From assembly GCF_001949145.1 (NCBI RefSeq), contig NW_019091360.1, positions 3,953,901-4,017,900 on the forward strand: a DNA stretch of 64,000 nt, written 5' to 3'. The position numbers and the translations under genes were made by a program. Positions within the stretch are counted from its first letter, which is position 1. Each line of letters begins with the position of its first letter. The notes under the pieces are model-generated. The model was not told the DNA's origin, ran no database searches, and was given only the letters and a program-made list of their open reading frames with translations. The stretch is from Acanthaster planci (Eukaryota > Echinodermata > Asteroidea > Valvatida > Acanthasteridae). Below, one piece after another: positions 57,785 through 64,000 of this stretch.

Positions 57785-58150
57785 AAAGTTTTTGTTGCAT
57801 ATTTTCTTTGTCATTGTACTGTTTTTTTTTTTTTTTTTTTGGGGGGTAGCTCCGGAGATAGCGTCTGATGGGTTGATACTCAATGATAGAATATGAGACA
57901 GATCTTTGGGCCCTTGGCGTCATGATCTTTGTCTGATGAGTCCTTCCTTAGATAAGTTAGATAGTCTTGTATTGATTTCAAACCAGTTCAATCTGAATAA
58001 GTTGACTTACTGTTGTTCAATCAGTGCACTTGAGAGCTCTTTTGTAGAATATCAAAAAACATTATTACAGGGAAATTTCTGACAACAAAGTACCATCTTG
58101 CATCTTTTCTCCTCTTGCTACAAAGGTTTAGTGGAACATCTCCTTTCCTA
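57785..58150 (+). pseudogene. decayed duplicate of kinase-2 exon 22 with flanking introns
   Basis: The segment matches about 53263-53602 nearly base for base: end of intron 21, exon 22, all of intron 22 and the first 27 bases of exon 23. Differences break it. A 10-base insertion inside the exon copy (TTGATACTCAATGATAGAA) shifts the frame, the donor GT is changed (CTGATGAG instead of CTGGTGAG), the T-run before the acceptor is expanded and followed by GGGGGG, and the exon 23 acceptor CTTAG is changed to CAAAG. The match stops abruptly after CTCCTTTCCT. Confidence 0.9.
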
Positions 58151-60164
58151 TTTAATGGCAACCCAGTGTTTTCCACGGCAGAAAATTTTGGCAGGGCGGT
58201 AGACAAAATTGCGAAGCGAGAAGCACAAAGCCCTTACATCGTGAGGGCCGGGGCTAGATGCTCTGTTGTGCATTCTGGGACAATTTCCAGTCCACTTTCG
58301 TCTGTAATTTGGCCCCAAATCTGATTGCAATAACAACGTGAAATATTGGCTAGGATATTCTTCAGGAGGAATTTCTTCATCAAAAGATTTGATGATGAAA
58401 CTATTTAATTTCCGGAGCATTTTTAGCAGAACCTCATGTTAGTGACTCGAGACATGCTTGAGATGAGCAAAGCATGCAGAGTAAAACAACCCTCGAAATG
58501 CGCCCTTGAATAAAAAAGGACAAAAGAAATATGTTCAGGCAAAGATAAGTTTACAATTTCCAGCTCACGTCATAAAAATGAAGCAACCCCTCCATCACCG
58601 TGGGTACCAGTCACGTGCATTGGGCAATACAATGTACGTGTACATGTACAAAACATACGCGATAGTTTTTTGGGACACGAGGTTGACTATGCATAACTGT
58701 AGGCAGCCAACGATCATTGTCAGTACATCATAAGCGTCGTCACTAAACTCAGTCTTGTTTCGTAGGGTTTGTGCGCAAGGTTTCCAAATAAAAATTGCAT
58801 ATGAATTTGGAAAGAGTTCCATATGCGGACATTTGACACCCCAGGCATAAATCCTTTAAGACTGGCCTAGAAAATTCTGGGTGTTTTCTACGTAACCGAC
58901 TTGGTTTTTTCTTCCTTAAATTGAACTTTCTGGACATGTTCTTGCTTTCTGATTGCTTATAGGTCACTGTAGGGAATACTTACATGCACTGGTGTCTAGA
59001 TGCGTCTTTAATACATGTATGGAACTCTTTCCATGAATTTTTTCCAGTTATAGGACTTTTGATGTGAACTAGCTCTTGATTTTTTTTTCAGAAATAATCT
59101 ATTTGCTCTGTATTGTGACTTTAGGCCTACATGTACTAATTGGGACTTTTAAAAATTTTTTTGTTTTCTGGATATGAAATGCAGACCTACTGTGCGTGTG
59201 ACACAATGTGGGACGTCCAAAAAAGGAAAGATATCATCCACCAGTAATCAACTGTTTTGTACAACTCTTTGAATTCAGTCCTGCTTGATTGACATGTTTA
59301 GTTTTCCTGTTAATTTAAGAAAAGCATTAACCCTAACCCTCCTCAATCCTTCACCTGTTGGAGGACTGAGGAGGGTTAGGGTTAAAACATACACATACAG
59401 TATTGTACTGTACTGCTGATGCCAACATTGAATGATTTTGGGCAAGTTGTGTATGTGGGGTCATTATTGTAAGCCTGGAACTGATGTTTACAAGTTATCA
59501 AATTCAGACGTCTTGTCTGAATGGAAGACTTGTCTTTCCAGTTGACAGAGCTGATTGTTAAGTCATTTTGTCTTGGAGTTGCCTCCACAAATGAGTTGCA
59601 GAGTTGAGTTGTCAGTACCTGTGAACTTTCCATTGGCTCATATTACATGTGTAACATGTGAAATTGAATAGGCACATTGAAAACGTAATAATCATAAAAC
59701 AAAATGTTCATGCAGACTGTGACATAAAAAAAATAGTTTGTTACTTTAACAGAATATAAAGTGCTTTTCCTGGCCATTCAAGTGAAAGGCTGTCCACCTT
59801 TTTTACTGCCAATGTGTCATTCCCTTGTGTCATTGCAGGATTTTGTTTTCTGGTGTTTAGATTTGTTTGGTTTTCTGGTCAAAAGTCAAGCCCACTGAAC
59901 GGTTGTCAAGGCGTGAAAAAAGCACTTGTGCAGCCACTGTGAAGATTTATGGTTTTGTCTTAAGAGAGAAGTTCAGTACAAAAATATGATCTCAAAATAT
60001 CCCAATATACTCAAGTACTTTACCTGTTGCACTTCTACAATTGGAGCATAATAATTCCTATCATTGTTACAAATCGAAGCTTTTGAAAATGTGTCATGAC
60101 CGCTACATGTATGTAATTGGTTTCATTTTTCAGACTGTGTAATTTTGTCAACTTTTCTCCACAG
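58151..60164. other. non-coding stretch after the duplicate exon
   Basis: At 58166 the sequence CAGTGTTTTCCACGGCAGAA starts a CpG-richer block (to about 58330) whose beginning looks like a hAT-type terminus, but no opposite end was found. The rest, apart from the hairpin at 59327, shows no feature. Confidence 0.45.
59327..59385. mobile_element. 59-bp hairpin with TTAACCCT ends, copy 1
   Basis: TTAACCCTAACCCTCCTCA at the left and its near-perfect inverse at the right, with TTAA at both edges and a short loop TCCTTCACCTGTTGGAGGA. TTAACCCT matches piggyBac-type target and terminus. Confidence 0.75.
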
Positions 60165-60263
60165 ATGACTGATTACAAGTCCAGGTTGAAGCCATTCTTC
60201 ATCACTCAGGTCATGGACCTGACATCAAGTGGACATCAAGACTTTCCCACCATGTATCCATGA
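60165..60263 (+). CDS. possible terminal exon of the same small gene
   Basis: Following TTTTCTCCACAG the frame reads MTDYKSRLKPFFITQVMDLT and ends SSGHQDFPTMYP at TGA 60261-60263. Phase 0 matches the donor at 57383; together they would give a 75-residue protein. A good donor (ATTG|GTGAGT at 60270/60271) follows the stop, so it could instead be an internal non-coding exon. No family recognised. Confidence 0.25.
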   Translation: MTDYKSRLKPFFITQVMDLTSSGHQDFPTMYP

Positions 60264-60438
60264 AATATTGGTGAGTCTCTACATACACTTTGAAGTTTCT
60301 TCAGTTAACAAGCCCTTTGTCAGTTGAGTCAATGTATACCATTATGTTGGGTGAACTAATTCCATTTTTAGTGTCTCAAGAATGTTTCATATCGCTTCAT
60401 ATCATGTACATGCAGGCAGCTATGGATGTTTGGTTTAA

Positions 60439-61568
60439 AGGGGATGGGCCGCGCTGGGAAGATTTCTTGTAAAACATGCATCAGCACCTAACAAGAAAAC
60501 ACATGTGCATAATTTCAAAATGCGTGGAAATTATATATTAACAAAATTATAGTTTTCCGACCCTTTTTCACTCCCTTCTCGGAGCAAAAGCTAAACAGCC
60601 GTTGGGTACCAAAAGTTGTCTGAAGAAATTCCCAAGAATCGTGATGTTATAGGACGGAGTCCTTTATCCGGCGACATTTTACTGTTATGCAGTGACGCAT
60701 CAACATGTACAGTGCAGTAGCATTAGCTTGTGTCATCATGTCACATTCAAGCGACGATAATTCCAGCGTAATACTTATTCTGATCATGACAGCGATCATT
60801 TGTCATGTTCGTCTTATTCAATTGATGAAGAAAGCGACGTTGAAGTAGCTGATGAGGCACAAGAAATATTGCCTTGCCAGTTTGAACCAGAATACACTCA
60901 GGAAGAGATTTTGCAACTCGAGGCTGTTGGCCACGAGCATGGCGGCTACCCTGAGGATTGACAACAAAACACTGACTGGAAATGATTCTTTCCTGCATCA
61001 TTATAAAACTTTGTCTTTCTGAAAAGACATAACAGCTGCCACCGACAACACAGTTTATCTTTCATTCTTTCGAAATTCACAATTCGCGCTAGAAATTATT
61101 ACATCTGTATGACCCGATGCAAAGCAAAATGAACTTGACACGTCAAGTCAGTTGTCCAATAGCTCTGCCCCATGTTGAGAGAAGGGCATAGGAAACAAGA
61201 CCAAATGTGGTTGACTTAATGGGGTAACACGTACAAGTTACGTACCCGACTACACGCCAGAGCTGAGAGCAATTATTCTTGTGTGGACCGCTCTTGTCGG
61301 AACTACATGTATGCATTCTGGTCTGGAAAGTCGGGTCCGTCCAATGACGTCACATTTTTGCTGAGATTTGTCTGCTGCCCTCATTGACTGATTTTGATAA
61401 TTTTTTGCAAAGAGCCCAGGCGAAGACTGAAAAAAGCACTTAGAAAACACCAATTTTTTGCTAATTTAATGACATGAGAGAGGGGCTAATCCAACTTATT
61501 GTATATAAGACGGTTGAAAACTGTCATATAACATCAATTTAACCCTACATGTACATGGTCCATCCCCT
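60439..61568. mobile_element. 1.13-kb TTAA-flanked element, T2/Kolobok-like
   Basis: TTAA at 60435-60438 and 61569-61572 flank ends AGGGGATGGGCC and GGTCCATCCCCT (inverted, one mismatch). TTAAAGGRR ends are what I recall for T2/Kolobok-type elements. It contains a short broken protein-like frame (60738-60961) but no transposase. Confidence 0.65.
60738..60961 (+). pseudogene. broken acidic reading frame inside the TTAA element
   Basis: ATG at 60738 begins MSHSSDDNSS. A one-frame slip near 60765-60770 leads into NTYSDHDSDHLSCSSYSIDE, ESDVEVADEAQEILPCQFEP, then EYTQEEILQLEAVG, ending at TGA 60959-60961. The acidic lead followed by a P-x-QFEPEY motif resembles the start of an expanded invertebrate gene family often labelled P2X7-like; that is a recollection, not a match. 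Confidence 0.4.
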
Positions 61569-61820
61569 TTAAAGTACGTACGTGTACATGTACATAAACA
61601 TACTCATAGTCAACATATTTTCAGTTGTTATTCAGGGTTTGAACATAATATGTGGGTCAAACTCTGACAATGACCAGGAAGACCCCGCTACATTGCAAAA
61701 TGTCACTAAAATGTTGCCAGGACGGGATGAAACTTGGAAAATTGGACGAAAACTTGCTCTTTCGAGATCATACTGTGTTGCCAGCACGTGCATGAAGTTC
61801 CCACTACATTCTCATTATGA

Positions 61821-61879
61821 TTAACCCTGACAGTCCTCAATCCTTCACCTGTTAGAGGATTGAGGACTGTTAGGGTTAA
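61821..61879. mobile_element. 59-bp hairpin with TTAACCCT ends, copy 2
   Basis: Exactly the same length as the copy at 59327 and the same loop (CAATCCTTCACCTGTT), but the arm reads TTAACCCTGACAGTCCTCAA with compensating changes on the other arm. Confidence 0.75.
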
Positions 61880-62654
61880 ACTGATGGTGAGTTCCGACTC
61901 TGCTAAGATGCAATCGGATCATTCCACAATGTAAAAGACTTCAATGTGATTGTAGGCCTATATGACCTAAAAGATCATGGTACGATGGTAATACCACACA
62001 TATACTTTGTCGCTGCGTGTATAATTTATATGGTAAGGGGGGGGGACATTTATGTACATGTTTAAATGAAAAAGTTCCAAATCCGTTTATAGATTTTCCC
62101 AAACGTTAAATGGAACCACCCCTTTTAGAGGTTTGACGTTTTGATTGACAAATTCTGGCGTTCATTTTTATTGTAAACAATGTCTGTAAAATGGAATCTG
62201 ATTTTCGGAATATTTTTTTCCTTTCAGCATCGATGTACACCGTACTTTTTGAGAAAAAATGTGGATTCCAAAACAATAAACATTGCTTGTTTTAATTGCC
62301 CCAACATCGATCTACATTTGTACGTTGGTTGGACCATGTGCATTGTTGAACTACCCGTATATAATTATGCACAAAAACGCCGAGATGGGCGGCGATGGCC
62401 TCTGTAAACTGTTAGCACACGTTTAAATTTTAAGCGGTGTGGGAAAGCTTGCTGAACATTTTTCAAAGTAAATGTAAATTTCCACCCTTAGTGTGTGTGG
62501 TATGCTTGTCGCAAGCTGCCGTCACGTTTTCAAGCATTGTACATGTATACATGTACAGTATTGGCTGGAACAGTGAACCCCATCCATTCTCTGGTGGGAA
62601 CAGTATAAAATTCTTCTCAGTTGAGCTGTGCTTGTAAGATCCTACTGTGAGACC

Positions 62655-62690
62655 AAAGCACCAAGACTACATGTACATGTACATGTATGT
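62655..62690. repeat. ACATGT tandem run
   Basis: TACATGTACATGTACATGTA, one of the longest examples of the self-complementary motif that recurs throughout the window (also near 5283, 13118, 27020, 61575, 62539 and 62875). Confidence 0.9.
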
Positions 62691-62904
62691 GTGTGCCGTC
62701 TTTACTGTCACTGTGTTCTGAAGCCACTATGATTGGTAAATTTTGGCCTTGTTCAAAATTTGGGCACGGTCACCTCCTCGTCCATGAAGACCCTGCTATC
62801 AGTTCCTACAAGTTCTAAAGTTACATCTCACCACAATTGGTCATGCTCTCCTGATTTTTCTGAGGATGCACTGTACATGTAGTCATGTACATGTAAACCG
62901 TGTA

Positions 62905-63180
62905 GCTCAGTGAACCAGGAACAAGCTGTTTTAGCCATGGAAAACTGTGTTAGGGATTTACGACAATGGATGCTCAGGGACAAACTCATGATAAACGACA
63001 CAAAAACAGAATTTATTATTATTGGCAGCAAACAACAGTTGTCTAAAGTTTCTATATCGGGTATTAAGGTCGGCAGCACCATTATCTCTCCTTCATTGAA
63101 TGTTCACAACCTGGGTTGTTAATTTGACTCCAACTTGAGTATAGCCAATAATCTCCACATGTTCATTTGCCAAATTGAAT
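62905..63180 (+). mobile_element. non-LTR retrotransposon reverse transcriptase fragment
   Basis: The frame from about 62910 reads CVRDLRQWMLRDKLMINDTK, TEFIIIGSKQQLSKVSISGI, then VGSTIISPSLNVHNLGC. This is the C-terminal part of CR1/L2-type reverse transcriptases (W-M-x-x-x-K-L-x-x-N-x-x-K-T-E-x-x-x-I-G). A stop replaces the residue after LGC, and similarity continues with FDSNLS before a second stop. It is short and inactive, with no upstream catalytic domain in the window. Confidence 0.85.
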
Positions 63181-64000
63181 GATGAAATTGCTAAAGCGAA
63201 CAATCTTTAACGACCAAAGATTTGGCTTTCTGTACTAATTCAGTGTACAGTGCCATCATACCAAACCATTGGGTATACTGAACATAACCCTTAACCCTCA
63301 AATTTTCTCTGCACATTGATCAGAACATTGAAAATTTTGACAGAAACTGCACGACGTTCAAGTGATCTAGAATGCTGTCTTTCGGAGCATTAGCGCTCTT
63401 TTTTCTGAAGTCTTGGAGCATTGTACTTCTGTGAAGAGGCGTATGAATATCAAATAGAAAGAAGTTGCCCTACATGTATCTGGTCCCATGCCAAAGGTCA
63501 AACAGCCCATAAAGCAGCAAAATATTGAAGGACTTCCTAATGTTGTCATTGTCTGTATTTTGGACGCGGGTTTATGGAAATGTACATGTACAGTACTTGA
63601 TGAAAATGTGGTTATTCAATAAAATTTGCTGCAGATTAACTAAATTCAAAATATTCTTTTTTTGCTCCCACCCTAATAAAAACACAGTCTTCCCTTGTCA
63701 ATCCAAACATTCATCTCTTTGTAATTTAAAGCCGAGTCACATTTACATGTACCGGTACTTGGAGAGAGTTTTGAAAATAAACCCAAGCAAAATGAAAGAG
63801 AAACTTGATAGCTTTAAGTTTTCTGTGATAACCTTTCAAGGTGTTGGCATCACATTGCATTTATGCACCTGTAAACTGCTGGTTTATTTGCGTAGCATCT
63901 CTGAAGGCCTACATGTATACATTCTGAAGTATTTGTGTTTTGGTAAGATCCATGAAGGTGCAGCACAGGCTGCAGGGAAGCTCATGTCTTGTCCACAATT
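63181..64000. other. non-coding right end
   Basis: AT-rich sequence, possibly more decayed retrotransposon tail; several ACATGTA runs and one CCGGTACC-like site. No gene supported. Confidence 0.5.

Noticed and set aside
58166-58330. Complete hAT element next to the duplicated exon
   Set aside because: Only one terminus-like sequence (CAGTGTTTTCC) was found; no inverted partner or flanking duplication.
1-64000. tRNA, rRNA, CRISPR or bacterial operon features
   Set aside because: None seen; gene structure is eukaryotic and no cloverleaf or array was recognised by eye.

Overview
The window is intron-rich animal genomic DNA. Exons have GT-AG introns with conserved phases, coding density is low, and many short inverted-repeat transposons are present. 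The motif ACATGTAC is unusually common. The gene content and repeats suggest a marine invertebrate, probably a deuterostome (echinoderm, hemichordate or cephalochordate); that placement is an inference from composition, not from a marker gene.

One large plus-strand gene fills about 1.7-54.4 kb. Twenty-four exons can be joined with matching phases into at least about 2,370 residues. The domain order is five Ig domains, one Fn3, two Ig, protein kinase 1, a long disordered linker of about 575 residues, one Ig, one Fn3, protein kinase 2 and a short basic tail. This is the order I know for vertebrate SPEG (striated muscle preferentially expressed protein kinase), in the SPEG/obscurin/UNC-89 family of giant muscle kinases. 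Kinase 1 looks catalytically intact and is followed by a smooth-muscle-MLCK-type calmodulin-binding helix. Kinase 2 has Arg in place of the catalytic-loop Lys. The 5' end is uncertain, and upstream exons may lie outside the window.

The linker exon has two possible ends. A strong donor at 46207/46208 joins in phase to the Ig exon at 49514 and gives the double-kinase protein. Reading through instead continues about 245 more codons and stops at 46944, just after a hydrophobic segment. This predicts a single-kinase, tail-anchored membrane isoform with candidate poly(A) signals downstream. The same exon holds an 18-residue tandem repeat that runs into an assembly gap (45230-45547) whose stated size is out of frame.

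Between exons lie long introns (up to 11.5 kb) with transposon debris: hAT-like, pogo/Tigger-like, PIF/Harbinger-like and piggyBac-like or TTAA-type short elements, a large nested foldback, and a 26-bp minisatellite made of GAS/STAT-like palindromes. Downstream of the gene (54.4-64 kb) are its 3' UTR, a MITE, a recent decayed duplicate of a kinase-2 exon with its flanking introns, a possible two-exon small gene, a 1.1-kb TTAA-flanked element carrying a broken acidic reading frame, and a non-LTR reverse transcriptase fragment. I saw no convincing minus-strand gene and no RNA gene.
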